A DNA stretch of 64,000 nucleotides, taken from contig JAUSOD010000096.1 in the NCBI GenBank assembly GCA_030656215.1, positions 124,001-188,000 on the forward strand, written 5' to 3'. Below the pieces are notes generated by a model that was given only the letters and a program-made list of their open reading frames with translations, was not told the DNA's origin and ran no database searches. Within the stretch, counting starts at the first letter, position 1; the number at the start of each line of letters is the position of its first letter. This stretch comes from Azoarcus sp. Lineage in GTDB: Bacteria; Pseudomonadota; Gammaproteobacteria; Burkholderiales; Rhodocyclaceae. Positions 1-9,335 of the stretch are shown here, in pieces. The position numbers and the translations under genes were made by a program.

Positions 1-1079
1 CTGATCGTTTCCGCACGCAACAGGGAAATCCGCTCGTTGACCGCTTCCGGCCCACTTCGGCTGGCATGGCCGACGACCTCCAGGCATGCGTTGCGCTCGC
101 TCGCACGAGTGGCAAGCTCGTTGATCCAGTAAGGGTAGGCGGCGGCCATCTGCGGATCGGAGAATGCCGTCGAGCCGGGTCTGAACAGAAACTTCACCGC
201 CATGCGCTTGCGCTCGAGGCCGAAGTCGACGATGCGCCCGAACACCAGTCTTGCCGCCTCGTGCTGCCCCAGCTTGTAGTTGGCCGAATACACGCCATTG
301 AGGATGCGCAACTCATCGCCGGCCGCGGCACGCATTGCAATCGCATAGCTGTCGAGTGCGGCCCGGTAGCGGCGTGCGTTGTAGTGCTCGATGGCCTGCT
401 GCACGCTGGCGGCGGATACGACGCGGGCGAGATAGAAGCTGTCCATCGCATCGCCCACCTTCGAGCCCTGGCAGGTCTTGATGTAGCTCTCGGTAACCTG
501 ATCCAGCGCCCACGCCGGGCTATCGCGGAAATAAGGCAGGGGCGTGGTGTCCACGCCATCCAGTTTCGCCCGTGCGGTGCCCTTGCCGACGATGCTGCGG
601 CTGTCCATGTCGGCGAGCGCGAGGCAGATGCGGTAGCTCTCGCGTGCGCCGGCCGTCTTGCCGTCGGCATTTACGCCGGTAAAGGTACCGACCAGCACCA
701 GTGGATTCTTCGCCAGGTTACCGATGGTGAAAGGCTGGATGTCGAACTGCGGAAACCTGGCCCTAGCCAGCGCCAGGATGCGGGCCTCGAGCGTGCGCGT
801 GGCGATGGATTGCTCGCCGGTGACCCCGTCGATCAACGGGTCGATCACGACCAGACGGCGCTGCACGGGATCATTGGTCGCGACGCTGTTGAACAGGGAT
901 TCGGCGGCACGGTTGACGGCGTCCTCGAATGGCAGCGGGACGACCGGCGGTGCGGCGACGGCAACCGGTGGCACAGCTGTCGCCGCAGCGGGTGCGGCAG
1001 CCTCATCCTTCGACGATGGTGTGGCGCAGGCGCTGAGCCCCAGTACGAATGCGGTGACGAGTAGCCGGTTGCGGATCAT
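1..1079 (-). CDS. OmpA-like lipoprotein, C-terminus cut by window edge
   Basis: This gene reads off the left edge on the minus strand, so only its 5' part (359 codons) is visible. The protein starts MIRNRLLVTAFVLGLSAC: a short hydrophobic signal followed by a lipobox with Cys18, then an Ala/Pro-rich linker, so it should be an outer- or inner-membrane-anchored lipoprotein. The last visible residues (FLFRPGSTAF followed by VVGHASRSGPEAVN) look like the start of an OmpA/MotB peptidoglycan-binding domain. Its ATG overlaps the stop of the upstream TPR-methyltransferase gene as ATGA, which indicates translational coupling at the end of the T6SS operon. Envelope anchoring of the secretion machine is a plausible role, but that is inference. 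The full domain lies outside the window. Confidence 0.75.
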   Translation of the reverse strand, partial: MIRNRLLVTAFVLGLSACATPSSKDEAAAPAAATAVPPVAVAAPPVVPLPFEDAVNRAAESLFNSVATNDPVQRRLVVIDPLIDGVTGEQSIATRTLEARILALARARFPQFDIQPFTIGNLAKNPLVLVGTFTGVNADGKTAGARESYRICLALADMDSRSIVGKGTARAKLDGVDTTPLPYFRDSPAWALDQVTESYIKTCQGSKVGDAMDSFYLARVVSAASVQQAIEHYNARRYRAALDSYAIAMRAAAGDELRILNGVYSANYKLGQHEAARLVFGRIVDFGLERKRMAVKFLFRPGSTAFSDPQMAAAYPYWINELATRASERNACLEVVGHASRSGPEAVNERISLLRAETI

Positions 1080-2473
1080 GACTTGACGCTCCTGGTCGAT
1101 GGGGGGCGCGGCTGTCCATATGCCACGGCGCCCGCTTTCTTGCGTGCGCGGAAAAGGAGGCCGGGAACCGGCTTGCCGCCCTCGTTGCGGAGTGCGGCCT
1201 CGGTACGGCTGATCTCGCCGAAACCGGCGGCTTCGAGTTCGGCGACGACGTACTGCGGATGATGTACATAGCGTCCATGCGGTGCGAGCCGATAGCCGCA
1301 GTCGGCCCCCTCCGCTGCTGCCGCCAGTTCCACGGTGAACACCAGCACGCCCTCCGCCTTGAGTACGTGATGGACGCCCGCAAAGACGGCGTCGAGCGCG
1401 CCGAAGTAGCACAGCGTATCGGCCGAAACCACGAGGTCGTGACTCGATGCCGCAGCACCTGCGAGGAAAGTCGTGAGTTCGGCCTTGATCAGCTGGTCAT
1501 AAACTTTGCGCTCCCGTGCCTTGGACAGCATTGGTGCAGACAGATCGATCCCGACCAGGCTGTGCGCACGGGGTGCCAGCAGGGGGCCACACAGGCCGGT
1601 GCCGCAGCCGGCATCGAGGATGTCCAGCGCCTGGCCTCCCTTGCCGTACACTTGATCCACCGCCTCGGCAACGAGTTGCGGCGCGCGATAGGTCAGGGCG
1701 GAAAGCTTGGCGTCGAAGCTGTCGGCAAAACTGTCGAACACACTCTCGACATAGGTATCGGTGGCGCGTTCGGGCACGTTTTCGCCCGTGCACGCAGCCA
1801 GGTGATGGCGTGCAGTCGGGTTGTCGGGCTCTTCGGCCACCCAGGCCCGGTAGAATGCCGTGGCCTCGTCGAAGCGACCGAGCATGTAGTACGCATAGCC
1901 GAGCATCTTGCGTGCGTCCGGATTGCTCGGCATCAGGGCAATGCTTTCGCAGTAGTGGCGCACCGCCTCCTCGATGCGGCCGATGTCCGCGAGCAGATTG
2001 CCGAGATTGTTGTGTGCGTCGATGTTTTTCGGATCAAGTTCGAGCACCCGCCGGTAGGCAGCTTCCGCCTCGACCACTCGCCCCTGCGATCGCCGCAGCA
2101 CGCCGAGGTTGTTGTGCACCACCGGGTCTGCCGGGTTGAGCTCGACGCAGCGCTCATAGAGCGCGGCGGCCTCGTCGAAGCGCCCGCGGTCGAGCAGGAT
2201 GTTGCCAAGGTTGTTCCAGATACCGGTGGCGTCCGGCTGCAACTCGAGGCTGCGCTGCATCAGGGCGATGGCTTCCCCGGTGTGCCCGCGCTGGTGGCGA
2301 GCGATGCCAAGAAAATTGAGCGCGTCGGGATGGTCCGGCACCGCTTCCAGCACGCGCCGATACACGGTTTCCGCCGCATCGAGCTCGCCGATGCGATGCA
2401 GCCGGGTGGCGAACGCGAGGGCGTCGTCCACCTTCATCTCGGTGGGCAGTTCGTCGAGCGGAGAGGCAGTCAT
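1076..2473 (-). CDS. TPR-repeat SAM-dependent methyltransferase
   Basis: The 465-residue protein has about six tetratricopeptide repeats over residues 15-228 (repeated NNLG...GR..EA..Y..vLeL.P pattern) followed by a class I methyltransferase domain. The SAM-binding motif I is ILDAGCGTG at about residues 285-293. No signal peptide is visible, so it is expected to be cytoplasmic. The TPR part probably recognises a protein partner and the C-terminal domain methylates it or a small molecule; the substrate cannot be read from sequence. The start overlaps the stop of the 49-codon gene upstream (ATGA), and its own stop overlaps the lipoprotein start, so three genes at the end of the T6SS operon are coupled. 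It is not a core T6SS component. Confidence 0.8.
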   Translation of the reverse strand: MTASPLDELPTEMKVDDALAFATRLHRIGELDAAETVYRRVLEAVPDHPDALNFLGIARHQRGHTGEAIALMQRSLELQPDATGIWNNLGNILLDRGRFDEAAALYERCVELNPADPVVHNNLGVLRRSQGRVVEAEAAYRRVLELDPKNIDAHNNLGNLLADIGRIEEAVRHYCESIALMPSNPDARKMLGYAYYMLGRFDEATAFYRAWVAEEPDNPTARHHLAACTGENVPERATDTYVESVFDSFADSFDAKLSALTYRAPQLVAEAVDQVYGKGGQALDILDAGCGTGLCGPLLAPRAHSLVGIDLSAPMLSKARERKVYDQLIKAELTTFLAGAAASSHDLVVSADTLCYFGALDAVFAGVHHVLKAEGVLVFTVELAAAAEGADCGYRLAPHGRYVHHPQYVVAELEAAGFGEISRTEAALRNEGGKPVPGLLFRARKKAGAVAYGQPRPPSTRSVKS

Positions 2474-2619
2474 GCGAGATCTCCCTCCTCGAATGCATTG
2501 TTCTTCACCATGTTGAAGAAGTAATGCTCGGGGTGCGTGTGCCTGTTTGAGGTGAGCCCTGCAAGTTGCAGACGCAGAGCATCAGTATTCTTGGAGGAAA
2601 TCTTTGGCGGTCGCTCCAT
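2470..2619 (-). CDS. small 49-residue protein coupled to TPR-methyltransferase
   Basis: This small reading frame encodes 49 residues ending HPEHYFFNMVKNNAFEEGDLA minus the first residue or so. The ATG is preceded by a good ribosome binding site (GGGAGAGG seven bases upstream), and the stop codon overlaps the ATG of the TPR-methyltransferase as ATGA, both of which support real translation. A longer version starting at GTG (position 2691, 73 residues) is possible but its binding site is weaker. I do not recognise a family. It has no signal peptide or membrane segment. It could be a coupling leader, a partner or substrate of the methyltransferase, or a small T6SS accessory protein; none of these is demonstrated. 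Confidence 0.5.
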   Translation of the reverse strand: MERPPKISSKNTDALRLQLAGLTSNRHTHPEHYFFNMVKNNAFEEGDLA

Positions 2620-2736
2620 CTGCACCCTCTCCCGTTGTTCTATGGGGTCCGTCCATCGCTGGTAGTCCGATGTCGGCGACCCCACCTGCACCCTCGACCA
2701 TAAAGCCCGCGATCGCTTCCGTCAGGCCCGGAATGA

Positions 2737-3585
2737 CTAAGGCGTATATGCCGCACCTTGCAATGAGTCATAGTCATGCAGCGTTTTGGAGCCGATCGAT
2801 ACTGCCGCGTATGCGTATGAGTCGGCGTTGTTCACCATGTCGTTCGGCGTCTGGTTGTAGTAGCTTCCGTCGTGCGCGTACTTGACGTCGGTCGTGCCCC
2901 GGAAGGTGTGCGATGCTTCATGAATGATCAGCCGTGCGAACTGGAGCGCCGAATAGGTTTTGGCGAGTTCGAACGAGACGTGGACGGGGCCGGATGAGCC
3001 GGTCTGAGCGTAGGCCTCGATCAGGCTCCCCAGCACCTTTTTCCCCTGGGGGTTGGTTTTCGCTGCCAACTGATAGCTGTTCGGGTCAGCGGGATCAATC
3101 ACCCGATTGCCGGACGCGTCATGGACGAAGTCCTTCGACCAGCTTTCGTCCATGTTGTCGATCTCGTTGTCGCCAACGATCGTCCGATGCCCGGCATCCG
3201 TATCGAGCAGATACATTCCGGTGTTGAGATGGAAGGAAATACTCAGCATGGATCGGCGGATGTAGCTGAGCCACTCGCGCCTTGCCTTCTCGTTTACCAG
3301 CTTTTTCTTGGCATCTTCGGTGCTTGCAAGCCAGGCCGCATTCTTGAAACAGAAGTGCTTGTCCAGAACCTGTGTGAGCAAGGGCTTCTCATCCCGACGA
3401 AAGAGGCAAACCTTGTCGATCTCCCATACGGTCGTGCGCATGACGGCGCAGGCGACGCCGGCCGCCTCGATTAACTTGCGCTTGACGTCCTTGTCCGGCG
3501 GACGCTTCGAGTGGTACTTGATCAGTAGTCGGGCGCTGATGAGTTCCCGTTTGTCGAGGTGCTTGGCAAGCTGCTTCCGTCGCAT
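2737..3585 (-). CDS. M35/aspzincin-like metallo-endopeptidase, candidate T6SS effector
   Basis: The 282-residue protein carries the zinc motif HEASH at residues 222-226, then GTTDVKYA at 230-237, which matches the GTxDxxYG signature of aspzincins (M35, lysine-specific metallo-endopeptidase type) with Asp233 as the expected third zinc ligand, and NNADSYAYA at 252-260. The N-terminal half is basic with no signal peptide, as expected for cargo exported by a non-Sec route. It starts 55 bases after the stop of tssH with AGGAG six bases before the ATG, inside the T6SS operon. Base composition looks less GC-rich than neighbouring core genes, hinting at later acquisition. Role as an exported peptidase effector is inferred from context. 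No adjacent immunity gene is recognisable. Confidence 0.7.
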   Translation of the reverse strand: MRRKQLAKHLDKRELISARLLIKYHSKRPPDKDVKRKLIEAAGVACAVMRTTVWEIDKVCLFRRDEKPLLTQVLDKHFCFKNAAWLASTEDAKKKLVNEKARREWLSYIRRSMLSISFHLNTGMYLLDTDAGHRTIVGDNEIDNMDESWSKDFVHDASGNRVIDPADPNSYQLAAKTNPQGKKVLGSLIEAYAQTGSSGPVHVSFELAKTYSALQFARLIIHEASHTFRGTTDVKYAHDGSYYNQTPNDMVNNADSYAYAAVSIGSKTLHDYDSLQGAAYTP

Positions 3586-3640
3586 CGTGATCTCCTGAAC
3601 TATGTCGTTTGTCGAGTCGGGGTGCTTCTCCCGTCCTTGG

Positions 3641-6382
3641 TCAGAACTCGTACTGGAACATGCCGTCGCCAGCGTCGACGCTGACCTTCTCGACCGGTCG
3701 CCCTTCCAGCATCCGGTTCAGGAGCTCCCGGCTGATGTCGGGCAGCATGGTGTTGGTCAGGATGGCGTCGATCATGCGGCCGCCCGATTCGGTCTCTGTG
3801 CAGCGGCTGACGACGAGCTTGACGACGTCGCTGCTGTACTCGAACGGCACCTTGTGATGCTCTTCCACCCGCTTCTTGATCCTGTTCAGCTGCAACTCCA
3901 CGATCTTGCCCAGCATCTCGTCGCTGAGCGGGTAGTACGGAATCGTGACCAGGCGGCCGAGCAACGCGGGCGGGAAGATCTTCAACAGCGGGTCGCGCAG
4001 GGCCTTGGCCAGGCCGTCGGGCTCGGGCATCAGGTCCGGGTCCTTGCACATGCCGGAGATGAGCTCGGTGCCGGCATTGGTGGTGAGCAGGATCAGGGTG
4101 TTCTTGAAGTTGATGAAACGCCCTTCGCCGTCTTCCATGAAGCCCTTGTCGAACACCTGGAAGAAGATCTCGTGCACGTCCGGGTGCGCCTTTTCGACCT
4201 CGTCGAGCAGCACCACCGAATACGGTTTGCGCCGCACCGCCTCGGTCAGCACGCCGCCCTCGCCGTAGCCGACATAGCCCGGAGGTGCGCCCTTCAGCGT
4301 GGACACGGTGTGCGCCTCCTGGAATTCGCTCATGTTGATGGTGATCAGATTCTGCTCGCCACCGTAGAGTGCCTCGGCCAGTGCGAGGGCAGTTTCGGTC
4401 TTGCCCACGCCGGAGGTGCCGGCGAGCATGAACACGCCGATCGGCTTGTTCGGATTGTCCAGGCCGGCGCGCGAGGTCTGGATGCGCTTGGCGATCATCT
4501 CCATGGCGTGGTCCTGACCGATCACGCGTTTGCCCAGGTTGGTGGCGAGCTTGAGGATGGTCTCGACCTCGTTGCGGGCCATGCGGCCGACCGGGATGCC
4601 GGTCCAGTCGGCGACCACCGCGGCCACCGCCTGATAATCGACGGTGGGCAGGATCAACGGGTCTTCGCCCTGCAGGGTGGCGAGCCGGTGCTGCACGTCG
4701 ATCAGTTCGGCAAGGAGCTGCTCGCGGGTTTTTTCCGGTTCGGCTGCGGGGGTGCTGTCGGCGCTGTCGGTTCCGTCGGCGGCCAGCGTGGCCGCATCGG
4801 CGGCGGCTTCGAGCGTGCTGCCGGTGCCTTCCACCGGCTTGCTGCCGTCGCGCAGTCTGGCGCGTAGCGCGAGCAGCTGGTCGACCAGCGCCTTTTCCTC
4901 CTGCCAGCGCTGCTCGAGCCCGGCGAGGCGTTCGTGTTCGGCGGCGAGCAGCCCGGTGCACAGGGTCTCGCGCGCGGTGGTATCCATGCCGATCGCTTTT
5001 TCGCGCCCGATGATGGCGAGCTCGGTCTCGAGCCCCTCGATGCGGCGCTGGCTGTCGTCGACTTCGGCCGGGGTGGCGTGCAAGCTGATCGCGACGCGGG
5101 CGCAGGCGGTGTCGAGCAGACTCACCGCCTTGTCGGGCAACTGGCGTGCAGGGATGTAGCGGTGCGACAGCTTGACCGCGGCTTCCAGCGCTTCGTCGAG
5201 AATCTGCACCTTGTGGTGTTTTTCCATCATCGTGGCGACCCCGCGCAGCATCAGCACGCCCTTTTCCTCGGACGGCTCATCGACCTGCACAACCTGGAAG
5301 CGGCGGGTCAACGCCGGATCCTTCTCGAAGTATTTCTTGTACTCGGCAAAGGTGGTGGCGGCGACCGTGCGCAGGGTGCCGCGCGCGAGCGCCGGCTTGA
5401 GCAGGTTGGCCGCGTCGCCGGTGCCCGCAGCACCCCCGGCGCCGATCAGGGTATGGGCTTCGTCGATGAACAGGATGATCGGCTTGGGCGAGGCCTGGAC
5501 CTCCTCGATGACCGAGCGCAGGCGCTGCTCGAACTCGCCCTTCATGCTTGCACCCGCCTGCAGCAGCCCGATGTCAAGGGTCAGCAGGGTCACGTCCTTC
5601 AGCGCCGGAGGCACGTCGCCCTTGACGATGCGCTGGGCGAAGCCCTCGACCACCGCGGTCTTGCCCACACCGGCTTCGCCGGTCAGGATGGGGTTGTTCT
5701 GGCGCCGCCGCATCAGGATGTCGATGACCTGGCGGATCTCCTCGTCGCGGCCGACGATCGGGTCCATGGTGCCGGAGCGGGCCTGGGCAGTGAGGTCGAC
5801 GGTGAACTTCTTCAACGCTTCCTGCTTGCCCATCTGCGCCGGTGCGATTGCACCGCTGTCTTCGCCAGGCTGCGCGGTCGAGCCGTCGCGGGCACCGAGT
5901 TGCTCTTCCGCCGAGCCGGCGACGATGGTGGTGAACTCGTCGGTGAGCACGTCCGGGCGTACGCGTTCGAACTGGCGCGAGATCGCCATCAACGCATTGC
6001 GCAGCGAAGGCGTCTTGAGCATGCCGACAACGAGGTGGCCGCTACGGATCTGGCGTTCGCCGAACATCAGTGAGCCATAGACCCAGGCGCGCTCGACCGC
6101 GGTGTCGAGATTGGATGACAGGTCCGAGATCGAGGTCGAGCCGCGCGGCAGACGGTCGAGCGCTGCGGTCATGTCGGCGGCGAGGCGGGCCGCGTCGAGT
6201 TCGAAATGGCGCACGATGCGTTGCAGGTCGGTGTCTTCGGCCTGAAGCAACTGCTGCAGCCAGTGTTCGAGCTCCACATACGGATTGCCCCGAAGTTTGC
6301 AGAACACGGTGGCACTCTCGATCGCTTTATAGGCCAAGCCGTTGAGTTTGCCGAAGGAGGCTACCCGACTGATTTCGCTCAT
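3641..6382 (-). CDS. tssH: T6SS sheath-disassembly ATPase TssH/ClpV
   Basis: This 913-residue AAA+ unfoldase has an N-terminal ClpN-like double repeat (about 1-150), a first ATPase module with GEAGVGKT at 235-242, a central coiled-coil M domain, and a second ATPase module with GTSGVGKT and the Clp-type C-terminus ending MFQYEF. ClpV disassembles contracted TssB/TssC sheath so subunits can be reused. The chosen start (MSEISRVASFGKLN) matches the family's beginning; a longer frame to 6457 adds 25 residues of unrelated sequence that reads through the intergenic region. A low-complexity Ala/Asp/Ser-rich stretch sits between the M domain and module 2. It follows tssG by 47 bases in the operon. Confidence 0.96.
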   Translation of the reverse strand: MSEISRVASFGKLNGLAYKAIESATVFCKLRGNPYVELEHWLQQLLQAEDTDLQRIVRHFELDAARLAADMTAALDRLPRGSTSISDLSSNLDTAVERAWVYGSLMFGERQIRSGHLVVGMLKTPSLRNALMAISRQFERVRPDVLTDEFTTIVAGSAEEQLGARDGSTAQPGEDSGAIAPAQMGKQEALKKFTVDLTAQARSGTMDPIVGRDEEIRQVIDILMRRRQNNPILTGEAGVGKTAVVEGFAQRIVKGDVPPALKDVTLLTLDIGLLQAGASMKGEFEQRLRSVIEEVQASPKPIILFIDEAHTLIGAGGAAGTGDAANLLKPALARGTLRTVAATTFAEYKKYFEKDPALTRRFQVVQVDEPSEEKGVLMLRGVATMMEKHHKVQILDEALEAAVKLSHRYIPARQLPDKAVSLLDTACARVAISLHATPAEVDDSQRRIEGLETELAIIGREKAIGMDTTARETLCTGLLAAEHERLAGLEQRWQEEKALVDQLLALRARLRDGSKPVEGTGSTLEAAADAATLAADGTDSADSTPAAEPEKTREQLLAELIDVQHRLATLQGEDPLILPTVDYQAVAAVVADWTGIPVGRMARNEVETILKLATNLGKRVIGQDHAMEMIAKRIQTSRAGLDNPNKPIGVFMLAGTSGVGKTETALALAEALYGGEQNLITINMSEFQEAHTVSTLKGAPPGYVGYGEGGVLTEAVRRKPYSVVLLDEVEKAHPDVHEIFFQVFDKGFMEDGEGRFINFKNTLILLTTNAGTELISGMCKDPDLMPEPDGLAKALRDPLLKIFPPALLGRLVTIPYYPLSDEMLGKIVELQLNRIKKRVEEHHKVPFEYSSDVVKLVVSRCTETESGGRMIDAILTNTMLPDISRELLNRMLEGRPVEKVSVDAGDGMFQYEF

Positions 6383-6429
6383 GCGTGTCTCTCTCTTTGT
6401 GGTGCGACCAGGCAGCGCCGCGGAGGGTG

Positions 6430-7476
6430 TCAGGGGTGTGCGGTGGAGGCCGCACAAGGATCGGATTTACGGGCGAGCAGGCGCTCCGCATCGAGCACCA
6501 GGTCGTCGGCATCGCACCGGGTTCGGCGCGTGCCGAGCCAGCTTGTCCATCCCAGGCGCGCGCCGCCGGCAAGCTTGAGGGGCGGGACTTCGGCCTGTTT
6601 CAAGCGCAGGCGTGCGTCCCATGCAAGTTCGCCGCCGGTGTAGAAGCGCACCCAGTCGGCCAACCGCGGCAGGGCATCGCCACCGGGCAGGAATGCCCGA
6701 TACTGCGCCAGCGTCATCGGGCCGATATGCAGGCGGAACTTGCTCTGCCGGTCCCACACCCGGCGCCCGAGCACGGCATTGCTGCCCAGACGGCTGCGCC
6801 CGAGGAGGGAGTGGTCGCGTTCGCGCAGGCTCATCCAGTGCCCGACGTATTGCTCGACTTCCACCGGTAGCTCGAAATAGCTGCCGAGCACGCTGTGCAG
6901 TCCTTCGGCGTTGCGTACCCGGCGTGCGAGCAAGCCGGCATGGAACAGCCTGGCGCTATCGGGCACGCTGTCGCGCTTGAGCAGGGCGGGCTGACCGATC
7001 CCGATCAGTGAGCCGACGTAGGTCGCAAAGCGGTCGTTGTGCGGACGGTCGAGACTGACGGTAGGCTGGGCCTGGGCCCAGGCGCGGTAGAACAGAGCCA
7101 GAAAACGGTGATGAATGAGGTCTAGAAAGCGGGCGAAGGTCGCGTCACCGTGGTGTAGCTGACGGTGGTGGGCATACTCGGTGAGATGCAGCGGGAGCGG
7201 GCCGTTGGGGCCGAGCAGGCCGAAAAAGCGCACTTCCAGCCGTGCCGGCGCTCCTTTGGTGGCGGCTTTGAAGGCCGACAGGGTGGCCGGCGCGAACGAC
7301 AGCGAGGGCGCCTGGCCGAGGCGGACCGGTTCATCCTGCGGGCGCAGCGCAGTCGCCCACCGCGGTTTGTCCGGAAAGGCGCATTCGATACGGCGCATGG
7401 CCTGCAGGAAGTCGAAGGACCAGGGCTCGCGCCCGAGCGCCTCGAACAGGGTCAGAGGATCGGGCGTGTGCCGCAT
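6430..7476 (-). CDS. tssG: T6SS baseplate protein TssG
   Basis: The 348-residue protein fits the length of TssG (about 340). It starts MRHTPDPLTLFEALGREPWSFDFLQAMRR-like, then shows the family-typical LGQAPSLSFAPA and LLGPNGPLPLHLTEYA stretches and a C-terminal LARRVRN...YVGHWMSL region. TssG joins TssE, TssF and TssK to form the wedge of the T6SS baseplate. The start was placed at 7476; an open frame continues upstream to 8004 but only as out-of-frame sequence inside tssF. The start overlaps the tssF stop by 25 bases, indicating coupling. Confidence 0.95.
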   Translation of the reverse strand: MRHTPDPLTLFEALGREPWSFDFLQAMRRIECAFPDKPRWATALRPQDEPVRLGQAPSLSFAPATLSAFKAATKGAPARLEVRFFGLLGPNGPLPLHLTEYAHHRQLHHGDATFARFLDLIHHRFLALFYRAWAQAQPTVSLDRPHNDRFATYVGSLIGIGQPALLKRDSVPDSARLFHAGLLARRVRNAEGLHSVLGSYFELPVEVEQYVGHWMSLRERDHSLLGRSRLGSNAVLGRRVWDRQSKFRLHIGPMTLAQYRAFLPGGDALPRLADWVRFYTGGELAWDARLRLKQAEVPPLKLAGGARLGWTSWLGTRRTRCDADDLVLDAERLLARKSDPCAASTAHP

Positions 7477-9326
7477 CGCGGCTCCCAGCGCATGATCAGC
7501 CCGCGTGAGAGCGAACGCAGCGCGGTCTGGGTGAAGCTGTTGATCGAGGCGTGGCGGGCGAAAAAGTGCTCCATGACAGCACCGAAAATGAAGGCCCCAC
7601 CGCCCTCGAACGCGGTCTCGTCGACGTCGAGGGCGATCTCGAGGCCGCGGCCGAAGCAGATCGGGCCGGGGAAGGGCAGGCGGGCGACGACCGGCTGTGC
7701 ACGCACCGACTTCACGCCTTCGACCTGGCGGCGCATGCCGGCATCGGCGCTGGTGGCATAGAGTTCCAGCATCTCGCGCAGAGCCCCGGCGCCTTCGTGT
7801 GCTTCGGCATCGACCAGCGAGAAATGGTTGAGCGCAAGGTGGCTGATCAGTCGCCAGGCGGTCGAGCCTTCGGCGAGCATGCCGTAGGGGCGCGAAGGGC
7901 CGCGCACGCAACGGATCGCTTCCACCGGCGCGGCGATATCGAGCGAGAAGTCGCTCAGCCCGCCGCCCAGCGGCATCAGGATGGGCAGATCGCGATTGGT
8001 GCACAGCGCCTGTATCGACAACTGGCGCAGATCGGCCCGATAGGGGGCTTCGCGCGGATCGACCAGCGACAGGAAAACCTCGCTGCCGATATACCCGGTG
8101 CGCGGCCCGGTCCGCTTTTGCTTATCGGACAGCAGGCGTGGCTCCCGGCGGCAGCTGTAATAGGCTTGGTTGTTGCCGACATCGGAATGGAAGTCGGCAT
8201 AAAAAGGCAGGAAGTGCTGTTCCTCGCTCATGCCATGGAAGTGGCCATGTACCTCGGTGAGCTGGTAGATCTCATAGTCCATCGGTCGCGTGCGGTCGGC
8301 GACGACGTGGAACTCGTGACTGCTGTCGTCGATGTGAATCCGGTCGGCCCGTTTGGGAAACAGGTTGACTGCCGGTGAGCAGTGGAGCAGGAAGTTGGTG
8401 TGGTCGACGACGCTCTCGAGCATCGTGTCGCCCTGCCCAAACAACAGGATCAGCTCGATCTCGTCGGTCGCGTGCGCGAGGGCCGGGGCCAGCCCGCCAA
8501 TATCGAAGAACAGGAAACGCTCCGGGAAGGAGAAATACTCCTGGATCAGTCGGTAGCCACCAAATCCGCGGTTGCGGGTGGGCAGCAGCGCCTGGTCGTC
8601 GTCGTAGCCGGTGAGGCGAATATGCTCGGGCGCGATGAAGCGCTGACCCTTGTCGGCCTTGTCGCCCATGGGCCGGACCAGCGCGCCCAGGGTCGCGCCG
8701 CCGATCAGCTCGCACAGGCGGTACGCGACCTCCTGCGCACCGCCCAGATGCAGGTTGAGGGTGTCGAGCGAGAGCTGGTTGAACTTGAGGCCGCCGGTGG
8801 TGCGCAAGTTCAGACGGACGCCTCCGCGTACGCGGCCAGCCAGCGGCAGCTGTGCCAGGGGCAGATCGGCGGCGAAACTGAAGTAGCGCGCCTGGGTCAG
8901 TTCGAGCGGCCACAGGCGGAGCTCGTGTGCGGTGCGAAACTCGCAGGCGGCGCTGTCGCTCTTGCCCAGCAGGCTGCGGAAGGGGGCGCCGCGCGGCAGG
9001 GTGAAGCCGCGGGCGAGATTGGTTTCGCCCGGTATCGGACGGAACTGCGCCACCAGCATCGCCGGGGTCGGCGCCAGGTAATGCGGATGGAGCATCTCCA
9101 GCAGGCGCTGGGTGAAGCGCGGGAATTCGGCGTCGAGCTTGAGCTGCACCCGTGCCGCAAGAAAGCCGGTGCCTTCGAGCAGGCGCTCGACATAGGGGTC
9201 GGCGACCTCAATGCCTTCCATCCCCAGGCGGCCGGCAATCTTGGGGAACTGGCGCGCGAACTCGGCACCCATTTCGCGCAGGTGCTGAAGCTCGAGGTTG
9301 TAGTAGCGCAGCAACCGGGGGTCCAT
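7452..9326 (-). CDS. tssF: T6SS baseplate protein TssF
   Basis: The 624-residue product begins MDPRLLRYYNLELQHLREMG and contains the family-typical EFARQFPKIAGRL, DPYVERLLEGTGFLAARVQLKLD and MLHPHYLAPTP segments, matching TssF/VasA/ImpG in sequence style and length (about 600). TssF forms dimers that bind TssG in the baseplate wedge. It lies nine bases after tssE and overlaps tssG, in the invariant order tssE-tssF-tssG. No frameshift or truncation is visible. Confidence 0.96.
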   Translation of the reverse strand: MDPRLLRYYNLELQHLREMGAEFARQFPKIAGRLGMEGIEVADPYVERLLEGTGFLAARVQLKLDAEFPRFTQRLLEMLHPHYLAPTPAMLVAQFRPIPGETNLARGFTLPRGAPFRSLLGKSDSAACEFRTAHELRLWPLELTQARYFSFAADLPLAQLPLAGRVRGGVRLNLRTTGGLKFNQLSLDTLNLHLGGAQEVAYRLCELIGGATLGALVRPMGDKADKGQRFIAPEHIRLTGYDDDQALLPTRNRGFGGYRLIQEYFSFPERFLFFDIGGLAPALAHATDEIELILLFGQGDTMLESVVDHTNFLLHCSPAVNLFPKRADRIHIDDSSHEFHVVADRTRPMDYEIYQLTEVHGHFHGMSEEQHFLPFYADFHSDVGNNQAYYSCRREPRLLSDKQKRTGPRTGYIGSEVFLSLVDPREAPYRADLRQLSIQALCTNRDLPILMPLGGGLSDFSLDIAAPVEAIRCVRGPSRPYGMLAEGSTAWRLISHLALNHFSLVDAEAHEGAGALREMLELYATSADAGMRRQVEGVKSVRAQPVVARLPFPGPICFGRGLEIALDVDETAFEGGGAFIFGAVMEHFFARHASINSFTQTALRSLSRGLIMRWEPRCGTRPIL

Positions 9327-9335
9327 GGGTGATCC

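Noticed and set aside
2470-2619. 49-residue protein as immunity partner of the metallopeptidase
   Set aside because: It is coupled to the methyltransferase rather than to the peptidase, has no signal or membrane segment, and no immunity family is recognisable.
3600-4961. 453-codon minus frame rich in Arg inside clpV
   Set aside because: Out-of-phase reading of tssH; Arg/Ala/Gly-rich low-complexity translation without motifs.
6430-8004. 524-codon extension of tssG
   Set aside because: The first 176 residues are out-of-frame sequence of tssF; TssG length and start fit 7476.
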